Positions 8,992 to 18,520 of a DNA stretch of 64,000 bases are shown piece by piece (the first letter of the stretch is position 1; every line of letters begins with the position of its first letter). The stretch spans positions 310,001 to 374,000 of the forward strand of contig WGNI01000001.1 of NCBI GenBank assembly GCA_016124655.1, in the 5' to 3' direction. This DNA is from Alphaproteobacteria bacterium. GTDB lineage: Bacteria; Pseudomonadota; Alphaproteobacteria; Caulobacterales; Aquidulcibacteraceae. Under the pieces are notes generated by a model. The model did no database searches, was not told where the DNA came from, and saw only the letters and a list, made by a program, of their open reading frames with translations. The position numbers were made by a program, and so were the translations under genes.

Positions 8992-9300
8992 TCAGCGCCG
9001 CAGCTTGGCGGCTTCGACCCGCTCGCGCAGCAGCTGCGAAGGCCGGAAGGTCACTACCCTGCGCGGGGTGATCGGCACTTCCTCGCCCGTTTTGGGATTG
9101 CGGCCCACGCGCTTGCGCTTGCTGCGCACAACGAAATTACCGAAGCGCGACAGTTTGACGTGATCGCCCTGCGTCAACGAGGCGACGACCTGATCCAGGG
9201 CGTCGGTGACAAGCGCAGTCGCGTCGCTGCGCTGGATGTCGGCCTTGCGAGCAACGGCTTCCACCAGGTCAGCACGTGTGACGGTCTTTGGCGGCGACAT
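8992..9300 (-). CDS. ihfA: Integration host factor subunit alpha
   Basis: Nucleoid-associated DNA-bending protein of the HU/IHF family, acting as a heterodimer with IhfB. The 102-aa product shows the family's beta-arm signature GRNPKTGEEVPITPRRVVTF. The Arg-rich arm and the tail after it match the alpha subunit better than HU or IhfB. A purine-rich site (GAAGGGGGG) precedes the ATG. It lies about 50 bases after fabH, the usual plsX-fabH-ihfA order in alphaproteobacteria, and converges with tRNA-Pro. Confidence 0.93.
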   Translation of the reverse strand: MSPPKTVTRADLVEAVARKADIQRSDATALVTDALDQVVASLTQGDHVKLSRFGNFVVRSKRKRVGRNPKTGEEVPITPRRVVTFRPSQLLRERVEAAKLRR

Positions 9301-9352
9301 CGCGCCCCCCTTCAGAGCCTGTCCGAAAAGCTAGTCTTGTTCGGGACTTAGG

Positions 9353-10324
9353 TCAAACGCGGATCAGCGCCGCGCCCCAGGTCAATCCGCCGCCCAGCGC
9401 TTCCACCAGGACGAGGTGTCCGGGCTGGATGCGGCCGTCACGCACGGCTGCGTCGAGCGCCAACGGCACCGAGGCGGCCGACGTATTGCCATGCTCCGCC
9501 ACGGTGGAGACCACCTTCTGAGGCGGGATGCCGAGCCGGCGGGCGACGCCGTCCAGAATGCGCTGATTGGCTTGGTGGGGCACGAACCAATCGACGTCCT
9601 GCAGGTCCACCCCGCCGCGGGCGCAGGCCTCCACCATGGCGCCGGAGATGTGCTCCACGGCCTGGCGGAAGACCGCGTTGCCCTGCATGCGCAGCTTGCC
9701 GACCGTGCCCGTCTGCGAAGGCCCGCCGTCCACGAATAGCAGATCGTGCATGCGGCCGTCGGTGCGGATGAAAGTCGAGATCACGCCGCGATCGCCAGCG
9801 CGCTTTTCCGGCTCAGTTTCGAGCACGACGGCGCCTGCTCCGTCGCCGAACAGGACGCAGGTGGCGCGATCTTCCCAATCGAGGATGCGCGAGAAGGTCT
9901 CCGCGCCAATCACCAGCGCGCATTGCGCCTGCCCGCGCACCAGCGCGTTGTCGGCCGTCGCGAGCGCGAAAATGAACCCGGAACACACCGCCTGCACGTC
10001 AAATGCGGCGCCCTTGGTGACGCCGAGCGCGGCCTGCACACGCGCGGCGGTAGCGGGAAAGGTGAGATCAGGCGTCGCGGTCGCCAGCACGATCAAGTCA
10101 ATATCGTCAGCGCTCTTTCCCGCATGCGCCAGCGCGCGCTTGGATGCTTCAAGCGCGAGATCGGAGGTTTTCTGGTCATCCGCCGCGATGTGACGTTCGC
10201 GAATGCCGGTGCGTTCGCGGATCCAAGCGTCGGTCGTGTCGACGCGCGCGGACAATTCCTCGTTGCTGAGCACGCGGTCGGGCAGGTATCCGCCGACGCC
10301 GCAGAAAACGCTGCGCCGGCTCAT
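9353..10324 (-). CDS. fabH: 3-oxoacyl-ACP synthase III (KAS III)
   Basis: Starts type II fatty acid synthesis by condensing acetyl-CoA (or another acyl-CoA) with malonyl-ACP. The 323-aa thiolase-fold protein has the Cys-His-Asn triad visible as Cys114 ([10 protein letters not shown]), His250 (VPHQANQRI) and Asn280 (EHGNTSAAS). The [14 protein letters not shown]-terminus is also typical. Its ATG overlaps the plsX stop by four bases. Confidence 0.97.
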   Translation of the reverse strand: MSRRSVFCGVGGYLPDRVLSNEELSARVDTTDAWIRERTGIRERHIAADDQKTSDLALEASKRALAHAGKSADDIDLIVLATATPDLTFPATAARVQAALGVTKGAAFDVQAVCSGFIFALATADNALVRGQAQCALVIGAETFSRILDWEDRATCVLFGDGAGAVVLETEPEKRAGDRGVISTFIRTDGRMHDLLFVDGGPSQTGTVGKLRMQGNAVFRQAVEHISGAMVEACARGGVDLQDVDWFVPHQANQRILDGVARRLGIPPQKVVSTVAEHGNTSAASVPLALDAAVRDGRIQPGHLVLVEALGGGLTWGAALIRV

Positions 10325-11376
10325 TGCGCCGCCTGTCCAGACGCGTCGGCGGCGGCGGAATCCGCCAAACGCGCAATGTTGCGCGCGATCTCATCACGAA
10401 ACTCGCTGCGGGCGAGTTGGACCGCGACATCAATCGCTGCCGCGAAGCCCGGTCCATCGGTGCCGCCATGGCTTTTGACGACCAAGCCGTTCAGTCCCAA
10501 AAACACCGCGCCGTTGACGTTGCGCGGATCCATCTGGTCGCGGAGTTTGCGCAGCGCGGGATAAGCGATGAGCGCGCCGATGCGCGACATCAGGTTGCTG
10601 CTGAGCGCTTCGCGCAGAAAACCGGCGACGAGGCGCGCAGTGCCTTCGGCTGTCTTCAGCGCGATGTTGCCGGTGAATCCATCGGTCACGATCACGTCGA
10701 CGGTGCCCTTGGCGATGTCGTCGCCTTCGACAAAGCCGTGAAACGCCAGTTTTACGGCGGATTCACGAATGAGGCGCGCGGCGGCGCGGATTTCTTCGTG
10801 GCCCTTTTGCTCTTCCGAACCGACATTGAGCAGCCCGACAGTGGGATGCGCCGCGCCGGTGATGGCGCGGTGATAGGCCTCGCCGATGATGGCGAAATCG
10901 ACCAATTGTTCGGCGTCGGCCTGGACGTTGGCGCCGACGTCCAGCACCGCGACTTTGCCGCCGCGCATGCTCGGCCACATCGCGGCGAGCGCTGGACGAT
11001 GCACGCCCGCCATGGTGCGCAACCGGAACATGGCGATGGCCATGTAGGCGCCGGTGTTGCCGGCCGAGACGACCGCGTGCGCCTCGCCGTCGGCGACGGA
11101 TCCCACGGCATTCCAAAGGCTTGAGCCCTTGCCCTGGCGCAATGCCTGGCTCGGCTTCACGTCCATGGCGATGGCGCGTTCGGCGGCGACGATGCGCGAC
11201 GCCTGCCGAGCCGCCGCGCGGGTGCGCAGCAGGTCCTGAACCTGGGTTTCCGCGCCGTGCAGGATAAATCGAACGCCCTGGTGTTTTCGCGCCGCGCGCT
11301 CCACGCCGTCCAACACGATGTCCGGCGCGTGATCGCCGCCCATGGCGTCGATGGAGAGCACTAGCTCGTTGGGCAT
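10321..11376 (-). CDS. plsX: Phosphate acyltransferase PlsX
   Basis: Makes acyl-phosphate from acyl-ACP for the PlsY route of phosphatidic acid synthesis. The 351-aa product starts [18 protein letters not shown], the hallmark N-terminus, and contains [18 protein letters not shown]. The frame extends upstream to 11490, but the conserved first strand and a GAGAGG site upstream support the ATG at 11376. Coupled to fabH by an ATGA overlap. Confidence 0.96.
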   Translation of the reverse strand: MPNELVLSIDAMGGDHAPDIVLDGVERAARKHQGVRFILHGAETQVQDLLRTRAAARQASRIVAAERAIAMDVKPSQALRQGKGSSLWNAVGSVADGEAHAVVSAGNTGAYMAIAMFRLRTMAGVHRPALAAMWPSMRGGKVAVLDVGANVQADAEQLVDFAIIGEAYHRAITGAAHPTVGLLNVGSEEQKGHEEIRAAARLIRESAVKLAFHGFVEGDDIAKGTVDVIVTDGFTGNIALKTAEGTARLVAGFLREALSSNLMSRIGALIAYPALRKLRDQMDPRNVNGAVFLGLNGLVVKSHGGTDGPGFAAAIDVAVQLARSEFRDEIARNIARLADSAAADASGQAAQ

Positions 11377-11468
11377 GCGGCCCTGCCTCTCTTCGTGGTT
11401 CGCACGCCCGCCATGCGCTTGCGCGCGGGGACCATAGTCACCGCCACCCCGCAACGCTAGCGCATCGA

Positions 11469-12017
11469 TCAAGCCGTCGTGAACCGCCATGCAGAGGCCG
11501 TCGCCAGGTCTGCTGTCGGTGTTGCGGCCAAGCCGCGACTGAGGGCGGCTGCGTGGGCGGCCAGGGCCGTCTGAAACGCCGTGGACGGCTCAAGCGCTGC
11601 GCCGAAATTGCGCGCCAGCGCCTCCCGCAGGGCCTCAAGATCGGCGGCGTCGAGGGCGCGGTCATACGCCTCCAGGCGCCCGTAGAACTGGCCGGCGACG
11701 CGTTTCATGGTTTTCGGCACCGACAAGTCGCCGACGCCGACCTCGCGGAAGCCCTCGTCGAGATGGCGAAAGAAGCGGTCGGTCAGGGTTTGCGCCAGGG
11801 CGCTGCTCCCCTCATCCGCGCGCAGGCGCCGCAAGAGCAGCGCCATATGGAGAAAGATCAGCTCCAGGCGGCCATCGACGCTGTCGGCAATCCGTCCATC
11901 GCCGAAGAAGTCCGGCTGCCGCGAGGCCTGGATCACGTGCGCCAACAGGGCCTGGGCCGGGCCATCGCGGCCGGGCCAGAGACTCCGCCATCGTGAGGGC
12001 TTAATCTGACGGTCCAT
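11469..12017 (-). CDS. Ubiquinol-cytochrome c chaperone family protein (CBP3-like)
   Basis: A 182-aa protein matching the bacterial relatives of mitochondrial CBP3/UQCC1, which assist cytochrome b and bc1 complex assembly. The central region (LHMALLLRRLRADE, then DRFFRHLDEGFREVGVGDL and VPKTMKRVAGQFYGRL) is the recognisable core. The start MDRQIKPSRW at 12017 gives the usual family length; the frame continues upstream but only with Arg-rich non-family sequence. It lies divergent to bamE, with about 78 bases for both promoters. Confidence 0.8.
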   Translation of the reverse strand: MDRQIKPSRWRSLWPGRDGPAQALLAHVIQASRQPDFFGDGRIADSVDGRLELIFLHMALLLRRLRADEGSSALAQTLTDRFFRHLDEGFREVGVGDLSVPKTMKRVAGQFYGRLEAYDRALDAADLEALREALARNFGAALEPSTAFQTALAAHAAALSRGLAATPTADLATASAWRFTTA

Positions 12018-12095
12018 GGTCTGTGCGTCCCTCTTGCCGCTGGTTGCGGGCGGCTTTAGGCGTCGTGCACGGACATAGCGATCCTGAGGTGAAAG

Positions 12096-12566
12096 ATGAA
12101 TGGCGGCCTTCTGAGCGCGACGGCGGCGGCGCTGCTGGTGACCTTGGGCGCGTGTTCGCCTGTGCGCACGCATCAGGGTTTTGTCGCCGATACTCCGGAG
12201 GCGACGACGGTGCAAATCGGCGTCGACACCCGGGACACCGTGCGGGCGCGGCTGGGCACGCCTTCCACGACGGGCGTGATGGATGCGGCGGCCTGGTATT
12301 ATGTCGCCAGCGACCAGCAGCGGATCGCGTTCCTGCGGCCGCGCACGGTGAGCCGCGAAGTCATTGTCGTGCGCTTCGGCGAGGGCGACGTGGTGCAGAG
12401 CGTCGACCGGTTCGGCATCGAGCGCGGCAATATCGTCGCCTACAATGACAACGCCACGCCGACGCGGGGCCGCGAGCTTGGCATTCTGGAACAGATTTTC
12501 GGCAATGTCGGACGCGGCTCGCCCATCCGCACGGAAGACAATGAAGGCGGCCGCCGCCGCAACTGA
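12096..12566 (+). CDS. bamE: Outer membrane assembly lipoprotein BamE/SmpA family
   Basis: Small lipoprotein of the beta-barrel assembly machine. The 156-aa precursor has a hydrophobic signal and the lipobox LGAC, predicting lipidation at Cys20, followed by the SmpA/OmlA domain (DTRDTVRARLGTPSTTGVMD, WYYVASDQQRIAF). A strong ribosome site (GAGGTGAAAG) precedes the ATG. The C-terminal 40 residues after the domain are polar and probably disordered. A terminator follows directly. Confidence 0.88.
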   Translation: MNGGLLSATAAALLVTLGACSPVRTHQGFVADTPEATTVQIGVDTRDTVRARLGTPSTTGVMDAAAWYYVASDQQRIAFLRPRTVSREVIVVRFGEGDVVQSVDRFGIERGNIVAYNDNATPTRGRELGILEQIFGNVGRGSPIRTEDNEGGRRRN

Positions 12567-12590
12567 TCGGCGGTACAGCGACCCAAATCA

Positions 12591-12629
12591 AAACGCCCCG
12601 CCTGTTGTAAGACGGGGCGTTTCGTTTTT
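12591..12629. terminator. Rho-independent terminator between bamE and hppA, probably bidirectional
   Basis: A 10-bp perfect inverted repeat (AAACGCCCCG at 12591-12600, CGGGGCGTTT at 12613-12622) with a 12-base loop lies between two convergent genes. On the + strand the stem is followed by CGTTTTT; on the - strand the stem's own AAA/TTT pairs and a following TGATTT give a weaker T-tract. Confidence 0.85.
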
Positions 12630-12647
12630 ATGGCCGTTCGCGCCAGA

Positions 12648-14825
12648 TCAGCCTTGGTGCGCCATCACCGCCAGCAACAGAAGCGCGACGATGTTGGTGA
12701 TCTTGATCATCGGGTTCACCGCGGGACCGGCGGTGTCCTTGTAGGGATCGCCGACGGTGTCGCCGGTGACGGACGCCTTGTGCGCATCCGAACCCTTCAT
12801 GTGACGCACGCCTTCCTTGTCGACGAAGCCGTCTTCAAAGCTCTTCTTGGCGTTGTCCCATGCGCCGCCGCCAGACGTCATCGAGATGGCGACGAAGAGG
12901 CCGGTGACGATCACGCCAACGAGCAAGGCGCCAAGCGCTGCGAGCGCCTCGCTGCGTTCGCCCGACACCGCCCACACGACGAAAAAGATCACCACGGGCG
13001 CAAGCACCGGCAACATCGAGGGAATGATCATTTCCTTGATGGCGGAACGGGTGAGCATGTCCACGGCGCGGCCATAATCAGGCTTTGCAGTGCGATCCAT
13101 GATGCCGGGGATTTCGCGGAACTGGCGGCGCACTTCGGCGACCACGGCTTCCGCGGCGCGGCCCACAGCGGTCATGGAGATGCCGCCGAACAGGTACGGC
13201 AACAGTCCGCCGATGAAGAGGCCGACGATGACGTATGGATTGTTCAAGCCGAAGTCCGGCGCGACGCCGTCGAAGAAGCTGTATTCGCCAGGATTGCTTG
13301 CGTAATAGCGCATGTCTTCGAAGTACGCGGCGAACAGGACCAGCGCGCCGAGACCCGCAGAGCCGATCGCGTAGCCCTTCGTCACCGCCTTCGTGGTGTT
13401 GCCGACCGCGTCGAGCGCGTCAGTGGTTTTGCGCACATCGGACGGCAATTCCGCCATTTCCGCGATGCCGCCGGCATTGTCGGTGACGGGACCGAACGCA
13501 TCGAGCGCAACGATGATGCCGCACACCGACAACATCGTCGTCACCGCGATGGCGATGCCGAACAGGCCCGCCATCATGTTGCACGCAACGATGCCGATCA
13601 CGATCGCAAGCGCGGGCAAGGCGGTGGCTTCCATCGACACCGCAAGGCCTTGAATGACGTTGGTGCCATGGCCGGACACCGACGCCTGAGCGACGGATTT
13701 CACGGGCCGGAAATTGGTGCCGGTGTAGTATTCCGTGATCCAAACGATGGCGCCAGTGACGCCCAAACCAACCAGCCCGCACAGAAGCAGGTCCATGCCA
13801 GTGATCGTCGCCAGCGGCGAGCTCAGGCCCGCGCTCGGGGCGACGGGACCAAAGCCGCCGTTCATCCAATAGATCACGGCCGCAAGACCCACCGCCGACA
13901 TCAAGCCGGCGGCGATCAGGCCCTTATAGAGCGCACCCATGATGTTGTTGTCAGGGCCCAGACGCACAAAAAGGGTGGACGCCAAAGACGCCAGGATCGC
14001 CATCCCGCCAATGGCCAGCGGCATCGCCATCACCGTGCTCACTTCAGCAGCGTCGCGGAACAGGATCGACGCCAAGACCATCGTGGCGACCGTGCTCACC
14101 GCATATGTTTCGAACAGGTCCGCCGCCATGCCTGCGCAATCGCCGACATTGTCGCCGACATTGTCTGCGATCGTCGCGGGATTACGCGGATCGTCTTCGG
14201 GGATGCCCGCTTCAACCTTGCCGACGAGGTCGCCGCCGACATCGGCGCCCTTGGTGAAGATGCCGCCGCCAAGGCGCGCAAAGATTGAGATCAACGACGC
14301 GCCGAAGCCGAGCGCAACGAGGCTGTCCACCACTTCGCGGCTGGTGGGCGGCAACTGAAGGGCTTCGGTGAGGATGAGGTAATAGACTGCGACGCCGAGC
14401 AGCGCGAAGCCGGCCACGAGCATGCCGGTCACCGCGCCCGCCTTGAACGCCATCGAAAGACCGCCCGCGAGGCTGGTGCGGGCCGCTTCGGTGGTGCGGA
14501 CATTGGCCTGCACCGAAACATTCATGCCGATATAGCCGGCGGCGCCAGACAGAACCGCGCCGATCACGAAACCCAGCGGAATTTGCCAAGACCCCCAGAA
14601 CAGCACGAACAAGAGGATGGTGATCCCGACGCCGACCCAGGCGATGGTGGTGTACTGCCGGTTCAGATAGGCTCTGGCCCCTTCCTGAATGGCTGCGGCG
14701 ATCTCTTTCATCCGGTCGGTGCCGGCGCTCGCGGCGCGGATGTTTTGCGTTTGCGCCCAGCCGTACACGGCGGCCAGCAGGCCAGCGGCAATCGCCAGCC
14801 ACACAACCAAAGTCGGTGTATCCAT
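12648..14825 (-). CDS. hppA: Proton-translocating membrane pyrophosphatase, K+-independent type
   Basis: Couples hydrolysis of pyrophosphate to proton pumping across the inner membrane. The 725-aa protein has about 16 membrane segments and the pyrophosphate-binding signatures [20 protein letters not shown] and [19 protein letters not shown]. The motif [10 protein letters not shown] puts Lys479 and Thr482 at the positions that distinguish K+-independent from K+-dependent enzymes (usually GNTTAA). The frame is open to 14975, but the first membrane segment ([19 protein letters not shown]) and a GAGGA site support the ATG at 14825. About 170 bases upstream hold its promoter, which I could not define. 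Confidence 0.97.
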   Translation of the reverse strand: MDTPTLVVWLAIAAGLLAAVYGWAQTQNIRAASAGTDRMKEIAAAIQEGARAYLNRQYTTIAWVGVGITILLFVLFWGSWQIPLGFVIGAVLSGAAGYIGMNVSVQANVRTTEAARTSLAGGLSMAFKAGAVTGMLVAGFALLGVAVYYLILTEALQLPPTSREVVDSLVALGFGASLISIFARLGGGIFTKGADVGGDLVGKVEAGIPEDDPRNPATIADNVGDNVGDCAGMAADLFETYAVSTVATMVLASILFRDAAEVSTVMAMPLAIGGMAILASLASTLFVRLGPDNNIMGALYKGLIAAGLMSAVGLAAVIYWMNGGFGPVAPSAGLSSPLATITGMDLLLCGLVGLGVTGAIVWITEYYTGTNFRPVKSVAQASVSGHGTNVIQGLAVSMEATALPALAIVIGIVACNMMAGLFGIAIAVTTMLSVCGIIVALDAFGPVTDNAGGIAEMAELPSDVRKTTDALDAVGNTTKAVTKGYAIGSAGLGALVLFAAYFEDMRYYASNPGEYSFFDGVAPDFGLNNPYVIVGLFIGGLLPYLFGGISMTAVGRAAEAVVAEVRRQFREIPGIMDRTAKPDYGRAVDMLTRSAIKEMIIPSMLPVLAPVVIFFVVWAVSGERSEALAALGALLVGVIVTGLFVAISMTSGGGAWDNAKKSFEDGFVDKEGVRHMKGSDAHKASVTGDTVGDPYKDTAGPAVNPMIKITNIVALLLLAVMAHQG

Positions 14826-14993
14826 TCGCTTAGAGTCCTCGAGCGATCCGGGAAAAATCAGGGGGAACGGCCCAGACCGACCGTTGGAGCCGCGCCTGAG
14901 CGGCCCTCCCCCCGCAAATCGGCGGGGACACTGCCAAAAGGCCGCGTGCGGCGCAATGGCGCCCAATCGCCGCAAGCGGCGGGGCGACGGCGC

Positions 14994-15419
14994 TCAATAT
15001 TGCGCTGCGGATTGGCGGCTGGACTGGGTGGAAATGATTGAAACGCCGCGCACCGCGCGGGGGCCAAGCGTCTGCTCGGCCGCGCGACGAAAGGCGGCGA
15101 TCGCTGCAGGGCGATTCAGCGCGTCCATATTCGCGGGATCGGTGAGCGGCGCCTGATGCGCCGCCTGAATCAAGGCGTCACGGAGGAAATGCGCCTTCTC
15201 CCGGGTGCGCCACAGATCGACGCCTCCGGCGATGTCCACACGGACGGAGGCGAAGATGTAGCTCACCAGCCGGCCGTTCTGCACGACCGGCACGGCGATG
15301 TGCATGGCGTCCATCGAGCGCTGTGTCTCCGCTTCGCTGGCCGAGGGCTGGGCCGATGCGGCGGACAAACCCGCCAGCATGGTCGAGGCGATCAACGCCG
15401 CCGCAATTGCACGTCGCAT
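14994..15419 (-). CDS. Exported hypothetical protein downstream of thiL
   Basis: A 141-aa protein with a clear signal peptide (MRRAIAAALIASTMLAGLSA, cleavage expected near ASAQ). The mature part contains a conserved-looking core (IAVPVVQNGRLVSYIFASVR) and Ala-rich helices, with no domain I recognise. AAGGAG five bases before the ATG at 15419 decides between several in-frame starts. It follows thiL by 48 bases and ends the long glyA-rib-thiL run. Its role is unknown; the location is probably the periplasm. Confidence 0.65.
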   Translation of the reverse strand: MRRAIAAALIASTMLAGLSAASAQPSASEAETQRSMDAMHIAVPVVQNGRLVSYIFASVRVDIAGGVDLWRTREKAHFLRDALIQAAHQAPLTDPANMDALNRPAAIAAFRRAAEQTLGPRAVRGVSIISTQSSRQSAAQY

Positions 15420-15467
15420 GCGCATCTCCTTGCATGCGCAGCCTGACGGCAGAGCGTTGACCAAACC

Positions 15468-16451
15468 TTACCCGCCGCTCGCGAATGCGTGGCGATATCC
15501 GCCTCGGCGGACATGACGCGCGGGGGCGCCAGGGAATTCGAGCCGCACGCCCTCCCCCGCCGACACGGCGCCGATCCTGGTCGCCTGGACGCTATGCGCG
15601 CGCACGGCGGCTTCAATGGCGGAGGCCGATAATGGATCGGCGGTGAAGATAATTTCGTAGTCGTCGCCGCCATCCAAGACGCAGTCCATGAGGTCGGGCC
15701 GCTGTGCGAGAACGGACCGCGCCGCCTCGGATACCGGCACGCGCTCTTGCTGCAGCGTGAGCATGACGCCCGAAGCCGCGGATAATTTCGCCGCATCGCC
15801 GATCAGGCCGTCTGAGACATCCATGGCTGCATGCGCCAAAGCCGCAATCGTGGGCGCAAAGCTCACGCGCGGTTCGGGGCGGCGATATCGGGTCATCAGA
15901 AATTCATGGTCCGGGGAGGCCGGCGTTGCGCTGTCTCGCAGAAGACGCAAGCCCAGCGCGGCGTCGCCGATCGTTCCGGTCACCCAGACATCGTCGCCGA
16001 TGCGGGCATCCGCGCGGCTCGGCGTGTTTGGTCCGCATGGCTTGCCGAACGCGGTGACGGAGACTGCAAACGGACCCGGCGTCGATGTCGTGTCGCCGCC
16101 CCAAAGGGCGCAGCGATAGGCCGCCAGGTCCTGCTTCAAGCCTTCCGCGAACGCGGCGAGGCGTGCGCCATCGCGCGATGCGGGCCACATCAGGGTGATG
16201 AGGGCTCCGATCGGTACGGCTCCCTTTGCCGCGAGATCGGAAAAGTTCACGCGCAGCGCTTTCATCGCCACGCCGTCGAGCGGATCATCGGGCAGAAAGT
16301 GCACGCGTTCGACAATCGCGTCGGCGGTGATCACCAGAGGATGCGAGGGGCTGACGACGGCGGCGTCGTCCCGCAATCCGCGCGCTTCCGGCGCCGTGGC
16401 CAGCGGCGCGAACAGGTTTTCGATCAGATCGATTTCATCCCACGCCGGCAT
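15468..16451 (-). CDS. thiL: Thiamine-monophosphate kinase
   Basis: ATP-dependent phosphorylation of thiamine monophosphate to the active cofactor thiamine diphosphate. The 327-aa PurM-like protein contains GLRDDAAVV (nucleotide/Mg loop), the ALRVNFSDLAAKGAVP block, the WGGDTTSTPGP motif and AMDVSDGLIGDAAKL. The start MPAWDEIDLI at 16451 matches the family N-terminus and lies inside the last bases of nusB (17-base overlap), so translation is probably coupled. No TPP riboswitch is visible, as expected for an internal operon gene. Confidence 0.94.
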   Translation of the reverse strand: MPAWDEIDLIENLFAPLATAPEARGLRDDAAVVSPSHPLVITADAIVERVHFLPDDPLDGVAMKALRVNFSDLAAKGAVPIGALITLMWPASRDGARLAAFAEGLKQDLAAYRCALWGGDTTSTPGPFAVSVTAFGKPCGPNTPSRADARIGDDVWVTGTIGDAALGLRLLRDSATPASPDHEFLMTRYRRPEPRVSFAPTIAALAHAAMDVSDGLIGDAAKLSAASGVMLTLQQERVPVSEAARSVLAQRPDLMDCVLDGGDDYEIIFTADPLSASAIEAAVRAHSVQATRIGAVSAGEGVRLEFPGAPARHVRRGGYRHAFASGG

Positions 16452-16902
16452 CGGGACGCGCATCCTTGGCGCACGCATCGAGCGCGGCGTTGATGAACCC
16501 GGTTTCCGCGGTGTCGCCGAAGAACGATTTGGCGATCTCGATATATTCATCGATCACGATCGGCGTATCGATGTCGCGGCGACGCCAAAGTTCGACAACG
16601 CCGGCGCGCAGAATTGCGCGCGCGACAGAGTCGATGCGGTCGAGACGCCAGTTCCGGGCGAGACGCTGCGAGATGGCGCGATCGATCGCGCCCTGCTGCT
16701 CCACCACGCCAAACACAATCGCTTCGAACAGGGCCATGTCGCCTTCGCCCGGTGCGACGGCCTCTTCATCGACGGGCAAACGGCCGGCGTCGAAATCATC
16801 GCGCATCGCAGACGGCGTCGCGCCGGACAATTCCATTTGATAAAGCGCCTGCACCGCGGCGAGACGCGCGCGGCGCCGCGCTTGGGCTTCAGCGGCGATC
16901 AT
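16435..16902 (-). CDS. nusB: Transcription antitermination protein NusB
   Basis: All-helical RNA-binding factor of the NusB-S10 antitermination complex for rRNA operons. The 155-aa product shows ARLAAVQALYQMELSG near the N-terminus and the C-terminal signature VIDEYIEIAKSFFGDTAETGFINAALD. The ATG at 16902 overlaps the ribH stop (ATGA); a longer frame to 16944 would run into ribH and adds non-family sequence. The ribH-nusB pairing is widespread. Confidence 0.95.
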   Translation of the reverse strand: MIAAEAQARRRARLAAVQALYQMELSGATPSAMRDDFDAGRLPVDEEAVAPGEGDMALFEAIVFGVVEQQGAIDRAISQRLARNWRLDRIDSVARAILRAGVVELWRRRDIDTPIVIDEYIEIAKSFFGDTAETGFINAALDACAKDARPDAGVG

Positions 16903-17369
16903 TGCGATGCGAGCTGGCGTTTCAGCGCGATCAGCGCCAGGCATGCACGCGCAGATTCTTCACCCTTGTTGCGCGCAGGCGCGCTGCGCGCGTCGGCCTG
17001 GGCCAGCGAATCCACCGTCAAGACGCCATAGCCGATCGCCAGACCGCGGATGACGCCCAGATCCATCAGCGCGCGGGCGCTCTCGCCGCAGACATAATCA
17101 TAATGCGAGGTTTCTCCCCGGATAACGCACCCCAAGGCGATGAAGCCTTCGTAGCGCGACGGCGCCGCCGCGGCGCAGTGGGCGATGGCCTGCGGAATTT
17201 CAAACGTCCCGGGCACCTCCACCACATCGACTTCGGCGCCGGCTTGCGTGCAGGCGGCGCTGGCGCCGTCGACAAGCTTGTCGGTGATCGCGCGGTAATA
17301 GGGTGCGACGACAATAAGCACGCGCGCGCCCGGCGTGGAGATTTCAGATTGCGGCGTCTCGGTCTTCAT
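16899..17369 (-). CDS. ribH: 6,7-dimethyl-8-ribityllumazine synthase
   Basis: Condenses 5-amino-6-ribitylamino-uracil with dihydroxybutanone phosphate to give the riboflavin precursor lumazine. The 156-aa product has the family blocks VVEVPGTFEIPQAIAH (substrate-binding), YEGFIALGCVIRGETSHYDY with its catalytic-region histidine, and GYGVLTVDSLAQADARS. The ATG overlaps the ribBA stop by four bases. Confidence 0.96.
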   Translation of the reverse strand: MKTETPQSEISTPGARVLIVVAPYYRAITDKLVDGASAACTQAGAEVDVVEVPGTFEIPQAIAHCAAAAPSRYEGFIALGCVIRGETSHYDYVCGESARALMDLGVIRGLAIGYGVLTVDSLAQADARSAPARNKGEESARACLALIALKRQLASQ

Positions 17370-18520
17370 GACGACGGGGTCCCCTGGTCATGCTGGAAGC
17401 CGCGCCAGCCCGCGATGGTGAGACCGTAGCCGTCCAGGCCGACCAGCGTATGCGGCGAATCCGACAACAGCACCATTTGCCGCACGCCCAGTTCTCTCAA
17501 TATCTGCGCGCCTACCCCGTATTCGCGCAGCATCAAGGAAGGATCAGCGATATCGGCCGGCTGTGCGCCCAGAAACCGCGATGAGAGCGCCGAGGTCTGG
17601 CGATCCCAAATGATGACGATGACGCCCGCGCCCTCTTCGCGTGCGATTTCGGCCATGGCGTGATCGATGAGCTGGCCCCGCGGCCCCGCGCCCGCCAGCA
17701 CATCGGCGCCGAAATCCAGGCGGTGCACGCGCACGAGCGCAGGGCGATCCGGCGCAATATCGCCCTTCACCAGAGCGGGGTATTCCGCGCCATCGAGCGT
17801 GTTCTTGAAGATCACAATGCGGAAGGCGTCGCCGAAGCGCGATTTGAAGGGGCGTTCGCCGAGCTTTTCGATCATGTGATCGTGCTGGCGGCGATAGCCG
17901 ATCAGATCCGCAATCGTGCCGATCTTCAGATTATGGAATTGCGCGAACCCGATGAGATCAGGAAGCCGCGCCATGGCGCCGTCGTCCTTCATGATCTCGC
18001 AAATGACCGCGCTCGGCAGCAGGCCCGCCAGCCGCGCGATATCGACGCTGGCTTCGGTGTGGCCCGCGCGGACAAGCACGCCGCCGGGGCGCGCTTCGAG
18101 CGGGAATACGTGTCCTGGCGTGGTGATGTCGGCGGCGGACTTCGTGGGATCGATGGCTACGGCAATGGTGTGCGCGCGATCATGGGCGGAGATGCCGGTC
18201 GAAATACCTTCGCGCGCTTCGATCGAGACGGTGAATGCGGTCTTGTGCCGGGTTTCGTTGCGCGGCGCCATCGGCTCCAGGCCTAGCGCGCGCGTGCGTT
18301 CGGCTGTCATGGCGAGGCAAATGAGCCCGCGGCCGAACCGCGCCATGAAGTTCACTTTGTCCGGCGTGGCGAATTGCGCGGGAATGACGAGATCGCCCTC
18401 GTTCTCCCGGTCTTCGGCGTCGACCAGAATGAACATGCGGCCCTGACGGGCCTCTTCGACCACTTCCTCGATTGGAGAAATATAGCGGTGGAGATCGTCC
18501 AGCGGCTGCGCGGCGCTCAT
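17366..18520 (-). CDS. ribBA: 3,4-dihydroxy-2-butanone 4-phosphate synthase fused to a degenerate GTP cyclohydrolase II-like domain
   Basis: The N-terminal half (about residues 10-205) is an intact RibB, converting ribulose 5-phosphate to dihydroxybutanone phosphate: VDAEDRENEGDLVIPA, TGISAHDRAHT and RAGHTEASVD are all present. The C-terminal half (about 210-375) has the RibA fold pattern, but where GTP cyclohydrolase II has its three zinc cysteines this protein reads VRVHRLDFGADVLAGAGPRG, with none. The second domain is therefore unlikely to be a zinc cyclohydrolase. Such RibB plus inactive-RibA fusions are common in Proteobacteria, and a separate RibA is then needed elsewhere. Overlaps both ribE and ribH by ATGA. 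Confidence 0.93.
   Translation of the reverse strand: MSAAQPLDDLHRYISPIEEVVEEARQGRMFILVDAEDRENEGDLVIPAQFATPDKVNFMARFGRGLICLAMTAERTRALGLEPMAPRNETRHKTAFTVSIEAREGISTGISAHDRAHTIAVAIDPTKSAADITTPGHVFPLEARPGGVLVRAGHTEASVDIARLAGLLPSAVICEIMKDDGAMARLPDLIGFAQFHNLKIGTIADLIGYRRQHDHMIEKLGERPFKSRFGDAFRIVIFKNTLDGAEYPALVKGDIAPDRPALVRVHRLDFGADVLAGAGPRGQLIDHAMAEIAREEGAGVIVIIWDRQTSALSSRFLGAQPADIADPSLMLREYGVGAQILRELGVRQMVLLSDSPHTLVGLDGYGLTIAGWRGFQHDQGTPSS

Noticed and set aside
12630..14288. A 552-codon His/Arg/Asp-rich frame antisense to hppA
   Set aside because: The composition mirrors the hydrophobic hppA codons read backwards; it begins inside the bamE-hppA terminator region and has no homologous features.
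14826..14993. GC-rich hairpins between hppA and the exported hypothetical gene
   Set aside because: Several short stems (for example around CCCCGCAAATCGGCGGGG) can be drawn, but none is followed by a T-tract and such stems are expected by chance at this GC content.
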